A stretch of DNA of 64,000 nt from Chitinophaga lutea (GCF_003813775.1 NZ_RPDH01000001.1:1550001-1614000); one strand, 5' to 3'; counted from the first letter of the stretch, positions 25,242 through 34,119 are shown. The notes: generated by a model from the sequence alone, not told the origin. Numbers and translations: made by a program.

Positions 25242-26135
25242 CTAATCTTTCACCGAAAACAGCAGCTGTTCATCTTTTGTTTCAATCTGAATGTTCATTG
25301 TTATAGACAATGCGCGGGACAACTGTGTAATGTCTTCTGCGTAAAGATCCCCGCTGATCTTGCGTTGTTTTATTTCAGGCGTCAGTATCACTACTTCGTA
25401 TCCGAATTTGGACCGTATCAGGGCTGAGATATCAGCCATGGAAGTATTCTCGAAATGATACCGGTGATTGCGCCAGTCTGCTATCAGGTCTATATTGATG
25501 GCTTCCTTCAGCCGCGAATAATTTTTTTCCACCAGCACCTCGTCGCCGGGTTTCATCATGATCACGTTTTTTCCTTCGGTGATGGGCGCTTTGGCGGTGA
25601 GCTGCACCTTGCCTTCCTTGAGTGAAACGGTGGTGCGGGCGCCCAGCATGTTAACGTTGAACTTGGTGCCTAACACGGCCACATCGATATCCGGCGTATG
25701 CACTACGAACTGGGCATTGCCGGCGCCGGGCTTTTTGGTGATCTCAAAATAGGCTTCCCCGTCGAGCCACACCCCGCGGCTTTCCGAAGGATTCCATTCC
25801 TCCGCGATGCGCAGGGTGGAATTGGCATTGAGGAATACCACGGAACTGTCCGGCAGCATCACCTGCCTGATTTCCCCGTACGCGGTGCGGTATTCTTTCA
25901 TCCCGCCGCCTACGATATTGCAATAGATGTTGTACGAAGCATAGGCGATCAGGGGCAGCAGCACTACGGCAGACAAAGCCATCCACACGCGGCGTTTCCC
26001 CGCGCCGGATTTTTTCCCGGCTATGCGGGATGCTACCTGCTGCCAGCTGGCGGCCGTTTTTTCCTTCGGCACCGGCTTTCGCCTGAACCGGAAGGGCGGG
26101 TTACCCGGGTCCTGCGTCGAAAATTGATCGTCCAT
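25242..26135 (-). CDS. FecR-family anti-sigma factor
   Basis: This 297-residue inner-membrane regulator has a short cytoplasmic N-terminus, one membrane span near 48-72 (VWMALSAVVLLPLIAYASY) and a periplasmic FecR domain (YGEIRQVMLPDSSVVFLNANS; DIDVAVLGTKFNVNML), followed by a DUF4974-like C-terminus (FENTSMADISALIRSKFGYEV). It holds the ECF sigma factor encoded just upstream and receives the signal from the STN domain of the SusC at 21612. Confidence 0.93.
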   Translation of the reverse strand: MDDQFSTQDPGNPPFRFRRKPVPKEKTAASWQQVASRIAGKKSGAGKRRVWMALSAVVLLPLIAYASYNIYCNIVGGGMKEYRTAYGEIRQVMLPDSSVVFLNANSTLRIAEEWNPSESRGVWLDGEAYFEITKKPGAGNAQFVVHTPDIDVAVLGTKFNVNMLGARTTVSLKEGKVQLTAKAPITEGKNVIMMKPGDEVLVEKNYSRLKEAINIDLIADWRNHRYHFENTSMADISALIRSKFGYEVVILTPEIKQRKISGDLYAEDITQLSRALSITMNIQIETKDEQLLFSVKD

Positions 26136-26200
26136 AACATCCGCGGTTTAATAGAAAGACACCATATCCGTTCGGGGATACTCTTTTTCCGGCATCTTTT

Positions 26201-26800
26201 TTAGAAAAAATATTGAAAAACGTACAGGAACAGCCACCAGAGTGGCGTTTTTCCCATCATGGCACGCAGCTGCGTGATGGCTTTATGGGCCAGGTTGATG
26301 ACCGACTGGTAATTGACTTTCATGATGACGGCCACCTCACTATAGGGCAGCTCTTCATAAAAACGGAGGAAGATCACTTCTTTCTGCCTTTTCGGCAACT
26401 GGTTGAGGTACTGGCTCATGCGCACGCGCAGGGCGGATTGTTCTTCTTCGCCGATGAGGATGTCTTCCGGCGAAAATTCTATGTCCGGCTCTCCGGGCGT
26501 GAGTATCTGCAGGGAACGCAGCCCGCGTAGCTGGTTGAGGGCGCTGCGGCGGAGCGAAGTGAAAAAGAAGGCGCGCACGTTGCGCAACTCCCCGATCGTA
26601 TCTTTTTTGAACCAAATCCTCACGAACAGCTCCTGCACCACGTCTTCCGCCAGCGCGTCGTCGCCCAGCATGGCAAAGGCGTACCGGTATAAAACCGGAT
26701 GCAATTGGCTGTGGATGTGCGCATATGCCCGTGAATCGCCTGCTCTCACCGCAGTCCAATAGCCCGTAAGATCACCGGCCTGATCATAGGTATCCGGCAT
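26201..26800 (-). CDS. ECF RNA polymerase sigma factor (FecI-like)
   Basis: The 199-residue sigma factor has region 2 at about 38-68 (AFAMLGDDALAEDVVQELFVRIW) and region 4 at about 130-180 (LPKRQKEVIFLRFYEELPYSEVAVIM). It is the first gene of the sigma-FecR-SusC-SusD unit. The C-terminus is odd: after region 4 it ends with PLWWLFLYVFQYFF, a hydrophobic aromatic tail that could be a membrane-seeking segment. Tails of this kind are known in some Bacteroidota FecI-like sigmas. Confidence 0.93.
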   Translation of the reverse strand: MPDTYDQAGDLTGYWTAVRAGDSRAYAHIHSQLHPVLYRYAFAMLGDDALAEDVVQELFVRIWFKKDTIGELRNVRAFFFTSLRRSALNQLRGLRSLQILTPGEPDIEFSPEDILIGEEEQSALRVRMSQYLNQLPKRQKEVIFLRFYEELPYSEVAVIMKVNYQSVINLAHKAITQLRAMMGKTPLWWLFLYVFQYFF

Positions 26801-26858
26801 GAGCGGAAATAGATTTGGTCTGCTGTAAAATAAGCAATAACGACGAAAAGAATAGTTT

Positions 26859-28202
26859 TTATGCGGCCATTTCGACGGGCTCGCGTTTCTCCCTGTTTTT
26901 CCGCGCTTTAGCTTTTTTCTTCAGCCGCTGGATCCACATGATGATGCCCGTTACGGGGAACGTGACGCCCAGCAGGCAAACGATGAAGCCGATAATTTTG
27001 GAAGGAATGCCGTAGATGGAACTGACGTGAATGGGCTTGAACGAGCTCCTGACGCGCTGCCCCAGGTTTCTTTCGCTGAAAGGCTGCACTTTAAGCACCT
27101 TCGCGGCGTACTGGTCGATAAATACGTTGGTGGTGGCTGACTCATGTGCGGCATCGGCGGGCAGCAGGTTCACCACAAAAGCGGCGGCGGAATCTTTCGG
27201 CGCCGACAGGTTGTAATAATAAGCGCCGGGCGCAGCAGTGGCCGCCAGCTGGTAAGCGGAATCGAAACTGATCCGGGGTGTGTTTTCGGTGTATTGAGAA
27301 GAAGGTGGCGGCGTGCCTTTCGGGTCGGAACCGGTCACTTTGTAAATGCCGTTATTAAACCATTCGAACGACCAGGCCAGGCCCGTGAACGCAAAAATGA
27401 ACAGGAAGATGGCCGTATAAAAGCCCAGCACGATGTGCAGGTCGTGGTTGAGGCGCTTCCAGCCCGCCGTCCATTTTACTTTGACGCGCTGGATGAGGAT
27501 ATTTTTGGTTTTGGGCCACCAGAGAATGATGCCGGTGAGCAGGATGAACAGGAACACGAGGGTGGAAACGCCCACGATGACTTTGCCCACGGCCCCGCCG
27601 AGCATCCAGCGGTGCAGGGCGAACATGGTGTAGAAAAAGGTATCCTGGTACACGTATACTTCAATGAGCTCGCCGGTGTATGGGTTCATGAAGGCTTTTT
27701 TACCGCCGCCTTTGCCTGCGGGGGCTTTACCGCCTTTGTCTCCGGCCGTTTTTTCCTGTCCGTTCTTTTCCGCTTTTTTACCTTTCGCCTGTAGTGCTGC
27801 AACTGCGGCATCGCCGTTTTGGGCGTTCACCGCCCCTGTATCGCCTTTCAGAGGTGTTGCAACCGCATCGCCGGCTTTCTCACCGGTAGCGGCCCCACCG
27901 TCTTTTTTCCTGCCCTCGCCTTTCTTGCCCGGTGTGAACGTCAGTTCCACGGAACGCTCCGGGTCACCGTACAGGCGGATGCCGGACACTTTCGCGCCGG
28001 GCTGCTTCGCCTCAAGATTCGCGATCAGGGTGGAAACGGGAAGTTTTTCACCGGCTGGCTTTACATAATACCGGTCGTGGTTGAATGCATGGTTCAGTTC
28101 CTCTTCAAAAACCAGCACAGCGCCGGTGAAACAGGTGACCATAATGACCAGACCGGCTGCCAGGCTGAGGTACAGGTGTATACTGCGGAAAAATACTTTC
28201 AT
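26859..28202 (-). CDS. PepSY-domain transmembrane protein with charged insert
   Basis: The product of about 447 residues is a PepSY_TM protein of the group linked to siderophore or ferric reductases. It has membrane segments near 12-34 and about 210-400 and a cytoplasmic basic tail. The start at 28202 (MKVFFRSIHLYLSLAAG) is preferred: AAAGAAG lies 7 nt upstream and the N-terminus is typical. ATG 28220 would add six residues. Residues 91-169 are an unusual Lys/Gly/Ala-rich, low-complexity insert within the periplasmic PepSY region. A promoter with an operator lies far upstream at 28592-28637, giving a leader of about 380 nt. Confidence 0.87.
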   Translation of the reverse strand: MKVFFRSIHLYLSLAAGLVIMVTCFTGAVLVFEEELNHAFNHDRYYVKPAGEKLPVSTLIANLEAKQPGAKVSGIRLYGDPERSVELTFTPGKKGEGRKKDGGAATGEKAGDAVATPLKGDTGAVNAQNGDAAVAALQAKGKKAEKNGQEKTAGDKGGKAPAGKGGGKKAFMNPYTGELIEVYVYQDTFFYTMFALHRWMLGGAVGKVIVGVSTLVFLFILLTGIILWWPKTKNILIQRVKVKWTAGWKRLNHDLHIVLGFYTAIFLFIFAFTGLAWSFEWFNNGIYKVTGSDPKGTPPPSSQYTENTPRISFDSAYQLAATAAPGAYYYNLSAPKDSAAAFVVNLLPADAAHESATTNVFIDQYAAKVLKVQPFSERNLGQRVRSSFKPIHVSSIYGIPSKIIGFIVCLLGVTFPVTGIIMWIQRLKKKAKARKNREKREPVEMAA

Positions 28203-28410
28203 GGTTTGCTTCTTTATCATATCGGGCAGACCAGGCCCGGCCTGCAAAATAACGGCTTTACGACCCGGGGCGCTTACGCAATCGGGAAATTTTTTAAGCC
28301 AATCGGGAAAAACAGGGGAAAAGCAGTCCAAAAAGGAAAAGGCACAAGCAGAAGCCTGCGCCCGTTTTATTAGCAGCATATTCCTATAAGGCGTTTTTAT
28401 GCCCTCCTCA

Positions 28411-28457
28411 CGGATGCCGCAACAGCGTACCAGCGCGATACGCTGCCTTGGCATCCG
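28411..28457 (-). promoter_or_regulatory. Large hairpin in the leader of the PepSY gene
   Basis: A symmetric structure pairs CGGATGCC with GGCATCCG (8 bp) and, inside a 4x4 internal loop, CAGCGTA with TACGCTG (7 bp) around a 9-nt loop. It lies in the predicted leader transcribed from the promoter at 28592-28599 and about 210 nt before the PepSY start. It has no U-tract, so it is more likely a regulatory or stabilising RNA fold than a terminator. Function is inference. Confidence 0.5.
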
Positions 28458-28591
28458 CAAACGGGTGTGCCGTCATGGGAGGTTATTCAAATTCATCTCA
28501 GATTTTATATGTAAACTTTTATGTATATCCGCAGCATCTGTCCATTCGGGGCTCATACATGGGGTTGTTTACAGGCAATGTTTCCTGCATA

Positions 28592-28637
28592 CAAAGGTAG
28601 GCAGTCGCTTTTTGCCGCCAACCACATAAATATGTGA
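28592..28637 (-). promoter_or_regulatory. Minus-strand promoter with CCACAT-N4-ATGTGG-type operator (copy 1)
   Basis: Read on the minus strand, TCACAT-ATTT-ATGTGG (28637-28622) is followed directly by TTG (28621-28619), 19 nt, then TACCTTTG (28599-28592). This is a full Bacteroidota promoter pointing at the PepSY gene, with a dyad immediately upstream of the -33 element. The same dyad lies 73 bp upstream of the divergent sensor kinase gene, where TATTTTTG at 28686-28693 is a possible -7 box. Confidence 0.65.
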
Positions 28638-28709
28638 ATTAGCGGGAATGGCCACCAGGTTGTTATTTTAATGCGCCAAAGCGATTATTTTTGGGGGATT
28701 CGATTCACT

Positions 28710-31700
28710 ATGCATGTATCCCTTAAGGCCAGGCCCCTCTTCCTGATCACCGCGCTCCTGCTGCTACGCCTCGCAGCGGCCGCCATGCCCCAGTCCCACA
28801 TCTTTTCCCGCCTCACGGCGGAAGACGGATTGCGCAGCAATTACGTGCATGCCGTTATGCAGGACAAAAGCGGCTTTATGTGGGTAGGCAGCCAGGGCGG
28901 TCTCCAGCGGTACGACGGGCGGCAGTTCGAATATTTTCCCTTTCCCCAGTTCCCCGGCGTGGCCCGCCAGGGTGTGCAGCACATCATCGAAACCAACGGC
29001 AACACCCTCTGGATCGCCTACAACACCTGCGTGGTGACCTACGACTATGTGAGAGAAAAAGCCGCACTCGTGCCGGTGCAATACCAGTCGCACGAAAAAA
29101 GTTTCCAGGCCACCCAGCTGTTTACCGACAGCCGCGGCCTCATCTGGCTCTGCACCTCCACCCACGGCACTTTTTTATACGACCGGGTGGCCAAAGCTTT
29201 CGTGCCCTTCTCACGATTTTTCGGCGACACGGCGTTCAGGATATTCAACGTGGCGGAAGACCCGCTCACGCATGATTACTGGCTGGGCACCAGCATCGGC
29301 CTGTGCCTGCTCGACTACCGGAACAAACATTGTTACACGCCGGCATGGAACCCGCACCGCATCCCCCTGCTGGCGGAACCGGCCATGCAGCGCACCATCA
29401 CCCGCCTGTATGGTGACAGCCGCGGCGGGCTTTTTATCAATACCTGGGGCCGGCTGGAAGAACTGCCGTCGTTTTTTCACTACAACCCGAAAACCCGCCG
29501 GCTGGGCGCCCCGCAGCGGATGGGCGCCATGGCGCAACTGCTCGAAGACCGCAAGGGCATGGTATGGTCGGCCGGCGACAAACTGCTCCTGTTCTCGTCC
29601 GACGGCAACCTGCAGCAGGAATTTCAGCGCGATCAGTTCGCCCGCTACGGTCTCGACTACACGGATATGTTCTGCCTCGAAGAAGATAACATGCAGAACA
29701 TCTGGATAGGCACCAGCAACGGGCTGTTCATTTTCAACCATACCCGTCAGCAGTTTCAGACCACGGCATTCAAGCCGGCCGGTGTTGCCGGTCCCTCCCC
29801 GTTGCTGGAGGCCGCGGACATCTGGCAGCACCCGAACGGCGACGTATGGGTCGCCAGCTGGGGACAGGGTTTGCTGGTGTACGACAGCACGCTGACGCTG
29901 CTCAAAAAACATCTCCTGCATCCCACGGATTACCAGCGAAACATGCTCTGGTGCCTGCAGCCCCTTCCCGATGGCCGCGTGCTGGCAGGCGCGCAGCATG
30001 CCAACCTGCTCACGATCGACCCGCGCACGTGGGCCGTGGAGTACCGCGTATTATCCGGACTCGATAACCGCACCATCCGCTGCATGACGCTCGATGCCGG
30101 AGGAAATGTATGGATAGGCACGCAACGGGGCCTCATCGCCAAATGGGATTACCGCCGCGACAACATCCGCGTTTTCCGCGACAGCCTGTACCGGAAAGAG
30201 CTCTTTTTATGGAACCACGTCCAGGACATCCATGCCGGCTCCGACGGCCACATCTGGGCCGGCACGGCCAATTACGGGCTGCTGAAACTGGACACTGCCG
30301 GCAACATCGTACAGCGTTTCGCCACGGACGAAAAGCGCCATACACTGCCCGGTGATAACGTGCGCCAGCTGCAGCCCGCGGGCAACAACCTGCTGTTGGT
30401 GGGCGCCGGCGGCATCGCCGTGATAGACATGCAGCATAACATCGTCATCAACACGCTCACCGAGGAGCAGGGCCTGCCCGGGAATGTGATCACCAACCTA
30501 GTGCCCATCAGCGCCCAGCAGGTATTTTTCACCTCCAATTTCAGCGCGGGGAAAGTCAACCTGCAAGCCCGGAAGGTGGTGCACTTCGGGCGCAAATACG
30601 GTGTGGCGGACGAATCGTTCCAGTTGCCCGCCAGCATGAGGCTTCGCGACGGGCGCATCGTGTTCGGCGCTACGAAAAACATCCTGTCTTTTCAGCCGGA
30701 CAGCCTGCGCGAGCCGCAGCGCCCGCCCGACGTGCGCATTCACTATTTTAAAACAGGCGGCGACGTCAAATCGCCCTACCAGCCCATGCAGGCCGGCGGC
30801 GCGCGCATCACACTCGATCATACCAGCAACACTTTTACGATCGGGTACACCTCGCTGGCATACCTCGAGCAGGACAACCTCACGTATTATTACCGCCTCG
30901 AAGGCATCGACGCCGGGTGGGTCAATGCGGGGCAGCGGCAGTATGTGAACTACAGCAACCTGGCGCCCGGGGATTATGTGTTTCATGTGTATTGCGAAAA
31001 CGGCGAGGGCCTTGCCACCAGAAGCATCACCAGCATGGCCGTGAGCATCGCCAAACCGCTGTGGCGGAAAGGATGGTTCTATGCCGCCATCGTGTTGCTG
31101 ATCGCCGGCGCGGTATTCCTCGTGCACAGCCTGCGCGTGAACCGTATCATGGCCACGGAGCAGGTAAGGCGGCGCATCGCGCGCGACCTGCACGACGATA
31201 TGGGATCCACGCTCACATCCATCAACATCATGAGCTCCATGGCGCGGCGCAATGCGGACAGGAACGACCTCTCCAAAACGCTGGAATTCCTCGTGAAGAT
31301 CGGCGAAAGCACTACCCAGATGATGGAAAGCATGGACGACATCGTATGGAGCATCAATCCGCTCAACGACAACACCCAACGCGTCATCGCCCGCATGCGC
31401 GAGTTCACCACCGGCGTACTGGAAGCCCGGCAGATCGGGTTTTCTTTCCTGGTGGATGAAAAGATTTTTACCCGCAAGCTGCGCCTTGAAAGCCGCCACG
31501 ACTTTTTTATGATCTACAAGGAAGCCATCACCAACATCGCCAAATATGCCCAATGCACCTTTACCGACATCCGCGTGCAGCTCCGCAAGGGACAGCTGGT
31601 ACTGCGGGTGCAGGACAACGGCGTGGGCTTCAATATCAGCGAGGCCGGCGAGGGCGACGGGCTACAGAACATGCAGCGGCGGGCCTACCGGATGAACGGG

Positions 31701-31766
31701 CAGCTCAGCATCCAGTCGCAGCTCGGCAAAGGCACCGTGGTGGTGCTGATGTTCCCCACCACATAA
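28710..31766 (+). CDS. Sensor histidine kinase with beta-propeller input domain
   Basis: This 1018-residue membrane kinase has a signal/anchor at 1-25, a periplasmic two-component-regulator propeller built of repeats such as GFMWVGSQGGLQRYDG and NVWIGTQRGLI, and a Y_Y_Y domain near 690-770. One membrane span lies at about 787-808. The HisKA_3 dimerisation region RRRIARDLHDDMGS carries phospho-accepting His828, and a NarL-type ATPase (DNGVGFN) follows. Unlike hybrid HTCS regulators it has no receiver or DNA-binding domain; the next gene supplies those. The start at 28710 puts the signal sequence at the N-terminus; an in-frame ATG at 28671 lies before the -7 box. Confidence 0.92.
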   Translation: MHVSLKARPLFLITALLLLRLAAAAMPQSHIFSRLTAEDGLRSNYVHAVMQDKSGFMWVGSQGGLQRYDGRQFEYFPFPQFPGVARQGVQHIIETNGNTLWIAYNTCVVTYDYVREKAALVPVQYQSHEKSFQATQLFTDSRGLIWLCTSTHGTFLYDRVAKAFVPFSRFFGDTAFRIFNVAEDPLTHDYWLGTSIGLCLLDYRNKHCYTPAWNPHRIPLLAEPAMQRTITRLYGDSRGGLFINTWGRLEELPSFFHYNPKTRRLGAPQRMGAMAQLLEDRKGMVWSAGDKLLLFSSDGNLQQEFQRDQFARYGLDYTDMFCLEEDNMQNIWIGTSNGLFIFNHTRQQFQTTAFKPAGVAGPSPLLEAADIWQHPNGDVWVASWGQGLLVYDSTLTLLKKHLLHPTDYQRNMLWCLQPLPDGRVLAGAQHANLLTIDPRTWAVEYRVLSGLDNRTIRCMTLDAGGNVWIGTQRGLIAKWDYRRDNIRVFRDSLYRKELFLWNHVQDIHAGSDGHIWAGTANYGLLKLDTAGNIVQRFATDEKRHTLPGDNVRQLQPAGNNLLLVGAGGIAVIDMQHNIVINTLTEEQGLPGNVITNLVPISAQQVFFTSNFSAGKVNLQARKVVHFGRKYGVADESFQLPASMRLRDGRIVFGATKNILSFQPDSLREPQRPPDVRIHYFKTGGDVKSPYQPMQAGGARITLDHTSNTFTIGYTSLAYLEQDNLTYYYRLEGIDAGWVNAGQRQYVNYSNLAPGDYVFHVYCENGEGLATRSITSMAVSIAKPLWRKGWFYAAIVLLIAGAVFLVHSLRVNRIMATEQVRRRIARDLHDDMGSTLTSINIMSSMARRNADRNDLSKTLEFLVKIGESTTQMMESMDDIVWSINPLNDNTQRVIARMREFTTGVLEARQIGFSFLVDEKIFTRKLRLESRHDFFMIYKEAITNIAKYAQCTFTDIRVQLRKGQLVLRVQDNGVGFNISEAGEGDGLQNMQRRAYRMNGQLSIQSQLGKGTVVVLMFPTT

Positions 31767-31805
31767 GCATGTGGTTGACGGAATGGCCGCCGGGCACTAC
31801 CTTTA
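31759..31805 (+). promoter_or_regulatory. Operator-promoter for the response regulator gene (copy 2)
   Basis: CCACAT-AAGC-ATGTGG (31759-31774) overlaps the kinase stop codon. It is followed directly by TTG (31775-31777), 20 nt, and TACCTTTA (31798-31805), one base off TAnnTTTG. The regulator gene starts at 31827. The arrangement matches copies 1 and 3. Confidence 0.65.
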
Positions 31806-31826
31806 CAAAAGAGCAATATTCAGGCT

Positions 31827-32459
31827 ATGATCCGAATCGTGTTATACGAGGATAACACCAAACTGCGGGAGAACTTAACATTGTTGATAGACGGAGCACA
31901 GGAATACGTGGTATGCGGCGCGTTCAAAAACTGCGACCACATTCTGCAGCAGACTGCCGAGCTGCTTCCCGACGTCATACTGATGGACATCGACATGCCA
32001 GGCACCAACGGCATTGAAGGCCTGCGTATCGTGCGCAGCCAGCATCCCCTCCTGCCCATCCTCATGCTGACAGTATTCGACGACAACCAGCACGTGTTCG
32101 AAGCCATCAAGGCCGGGGCAGACGGTTATCTTCTCAAAAAAACACCCCCTGAAAAACTGCTCGAATACATCCGCGAAGTGTACGAAGGCGGCGCCCCCAT
32201 GACCTCTTCCATCGCCCGGCAGGTGCTGCAGCTCTTTGCCCGGCCTGCCCCCGACAGGAACGACGACTACAAATTATCCGAGCGGGAAAGGGAGGTATTG
32301 CAATTGCTGGTGAACGGTTACAGTTATAAAATGATCGCCGCGGAAATTTTCATTTCCATCGATACGGTGCGTTCCCACATCAAAAAGATTTATGAAAAGC
32401 TGCACGTGAATTCCAAGTCGGAAGCCGTGGCCAAGGCTTTCCGCGACAAACTGCTCTGA
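31827..32459 (+). CDS. LuxR/NarL-type response regulator
   Basis: The 210-residue regulator has a receiver domain (EDN at 8-10, phospho-acceptor Asp54 in LMDIDMPG, conserved Lys in YLLKKTPP) and a C-terminal LuxR helix-turn-helix (LSEREREVLQLLVNGYSYKMIAAEIFISIDTVRSHIKKI). It is the partner of the kinase encoded 60 bp upstream. The repeated CCACAT-N4-ATGTGG dyads nearby are the best candidate binding sites, one in front of this gene, suggesting autoregulation. Confidence 0.94.
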   Translation: MIRIVLYEDNTKLRENLTLLIDGAQEYVVCGAFKNCDHILQQTAELLPDVILMDIDMPGTNGIEGLRIVRSQHPLLPILMLTVFDDNQHVFEAIKAGADGYLLKKTPPEKLLEYIREVYEGGAPMTSSIARQVLQLFARPAPDRNDDYKLSEREREVLQLLVNGYSYKMIAAEIFISIDTVRSHIKKIYEKLHVNSKSEAVAKAFRDKLL

Positions 32460-32526
32460 TACCTCATCCAGTTCCCGCCGCTCACCCGTTTTCCGTACCG
32501 GTCGTCCCCATTTGCGCGGATGCAAA

Positions 32527-32573
32527 CCACATCGTTATGTGGTTGTATCGGTAAGCGGGGTATCGCAACTTTG
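32527..32573 (+). promoter_or_regulatory. Operator-promoter for the YD-like lipoprotein gene (copy 3)
   Basis: CCACAT-CGTT-ATGTGG (32527-32542) abuts TTG (32543-32545). After exactly 20 nt comes CAACTTTG (32566-32573), a -7 box with one deviation. The lipoprotein start is at 32620. Dyad-to-promoter geometry is identical to copy 2. Confidence 0.62.
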
Positions 32574-32619
32574 CATAGTAAATGAAAACAAAACGGAAAC
32601 CACAATTCAATCACTGATC

Positions 32620-33402
32620 ATGTTTGCTTTTAAACCCCATACTATTGTGCTGTGCGCGTGCAGTTTGCTTTTGCTGGCCGCAGGCTGCCGTAAAAAGAAA
32701 GAAGACAAGGCAGAACACCCCGCCGGAGAGCGGCTGCTGATGAAAGTCTCGGATGGAGACATGAATCACGAACGGTTTGAATATGCCGGCGACCAGGTGG
32801 TGAAATACATCTACTATCCCGGCTTTGGCCGGGATACGTCGTGGCAGCTGATCGAATACAGCGCTGGCCGCCAGCAGAAGGTCACCCTGTGGAACGGCCG
32901 GTACATGACCATGGAATACAGCGGCGACACCCTGGTACGGATGAATGAGTTCAGCAAGGAGCAGGTAGCCACAGGTTACCGTACCTACCGCTACAGCAGC
33001 GGCCGGCTGGCGGAAGAACGGGCTTACAGGGGCGACGCATTGCACAACAGGAGCGAATATACGTATGATGCGCAGGGCAACCGGCTGACAAAAACATATT
33101 ATGTGGATGAGGATGGCAACGGCGTAAAAAAGCGGTCGGTCACCGAATACCTGGATTACACCGATCACCCCGATCCGCTGACGGCGCTGTTCGAAAAGAA
33201 GTTCGCGTTGGGCAGGAAGTTCAGTCCACGCCTCTGGCAGAAAGAAATCCACCGCGACGAAAACGGCTTTGAAGAATGGACCACTGAATTCAGTTATAGT
33301 TTCGACGGCCAGGGTTACCCCGTCAGCAGAAAAATGACATCATATAACCCGGACCGGCAGGTATTGCGCCGTTCGGATGTAAAGTTTGCATACCATCATT
33401 AA
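32620..33402 (+). CDS. Hypothetical lipoprotein with YD-like repeats
   Basis: The 260-residue lipoprotein begins MFAFKPHTIVLCACSLLLLAAGC, with a lipobox before the cysteine at 23. The body contains repeats like RSEYTYDAQGNRLTKTYYVDEDGN, resembling RHS/YD-type beta-strand repeats found in surface proteins. No enzymatic motif is visible. The start at 32620 gives the signal peptide; the longer frame from 32512 would run through the promoter. It has its own operator-promoter resembling that of the regulator gene, so it is probably a target of the two-component system. Function unknown. Confidence 0.75.
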   Translation: MFAFKPHTIVLCACSLLLLAAGCRKKKEDKAEHPAGERLLMKVSDGDMNHERFEYAGDQVVKYIYYPGFGRDTSWQLIEYSAGRQQKVTLWNGRYMTMEYSGDTLVRMNEFSKEQVATGYRTYRYSSGRLAEERAYRGDALHNRSEYTYDAQGNRLTKTYYVDEDGNGVKKRSVTEYLDYTDHPDPLTALFEKKFALGRKFSPRLWQKEIHRDENGFEEWTTEFSYSFDGQGYPVSRKMTSYNPDRQVLRRSDVKFAYHH

Positions 33403-33444
33403 CCCCAAAATTCATTTCCATACGAGCACTCCATTGTTCCCCAA

Positions 33445-33477
33445 AAGGGCGCGCCACCGGTGCGCCCCTTCTTTTTG
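33445..33477 (+). terminator. Terminator after the YD-like lipoprotein gene
   Basis: The stem GGGCGC / GCGCCC is followed by CTTCTTTTT, 43 bp after the stop codon. Confidence 0.75.
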
Positions 33478-33537
33478 GGAGGGGGTGCAACACTTTTGGC
33501 CGGAAATTTGTTATCCATCATCAAAAACATCCAAACA

Positions 33538-34044
33538 ATGACAAAGCAATTGATCCGCCTGTTTACTGTTTTCGGCGCAGCAGCCATGCTGCTGAGCGCA
33601 TGCGCATCCCAGCAGGGAGCCAGTGCCCCCACCGCCAACAGCACCCACAGGGCCGCCAAAGGCAAATGGACGTTGAACAGTGTGAGTTATGAAGGCATGC
33701 CCTCCACTTCCAGGATCAGTACCGTATTTTCCAACATTCCGCCTAAATGCCTGGAAGGCAGCCAGTGGAACCTCCCCGAAAACGGATACGGTTCCTATTC
33801 CATCACCTCCACCGGTGCCGGCTGCACAGCCACCACGCAGAACATTATGTGGTCTACCCGTAATGAAGGCGGCGTGATCATGTTCAAGTTCAAGGAACTG
33901 CTGGAAGGTGTGAAAGCCAAAAACACCACCGACGGTTACGGCGTACAGCTGTCGTCTGTAGACAACACCTCCATGGTATGGCGGGCGCCGGTGACTGTTG
34001 ACGGTAAAACGGCGTACATCGTGTACACTTTCAACCGGAATTAA
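33538..34044 (+). CDS. Hypothetical lipoprotein, lipocalin-like
   Basis: This 168-residue protein has a signal peptide and lipobox LLSACAS (Cys about 22). The mature part starts KGKWTLNSVSYEG and continues with beta-rich sequence, the usual look of small lipocalin-like Bacteroidota lipoproteins. Two cysteines (CLEGSQW and GAGCTA) could form a disulphide. It is monocistronic between two terminators. Function unknown; the fold call is a weak inference. Confidence 0.75.
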   Translation: MTKQLIRLFTVFGAAAMLLSACASQQGASAPTANSTHRAAKGKWTLNSVSYEGMPSTSRISTVFSNIPPKCLEGSQWNLPENGYGSYSITSTGAGCTATTQNIMWSTRNEGGVIMFKFKELLEGVKAKNTTDGYGVQLSSVDNTSMVWRAPVTVDGKTAYIVYTFNRN

Positions 34045-34066
34045 GGGTAAACCCTCATTTTATTGT

Positions 34067-34112
34067 TAAAAAGGAAAAAACCGGCCAAATTTGGCCGGTT
34101 TTTTCCTTTTTA
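34067..34112. terminator. Perfect 46-bp palindromic bidirectional terminator
   Basis: A perfect inverted repeat with no loop spacing centres on AAATTT between 34089 and 34090. Its core is CCGGCC / GGCCGG flanked by A6 and T6 runs. It can stop transcription from both strands. Confidence 0.9.
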
Positions 34113-34119
34113 GTTATTG

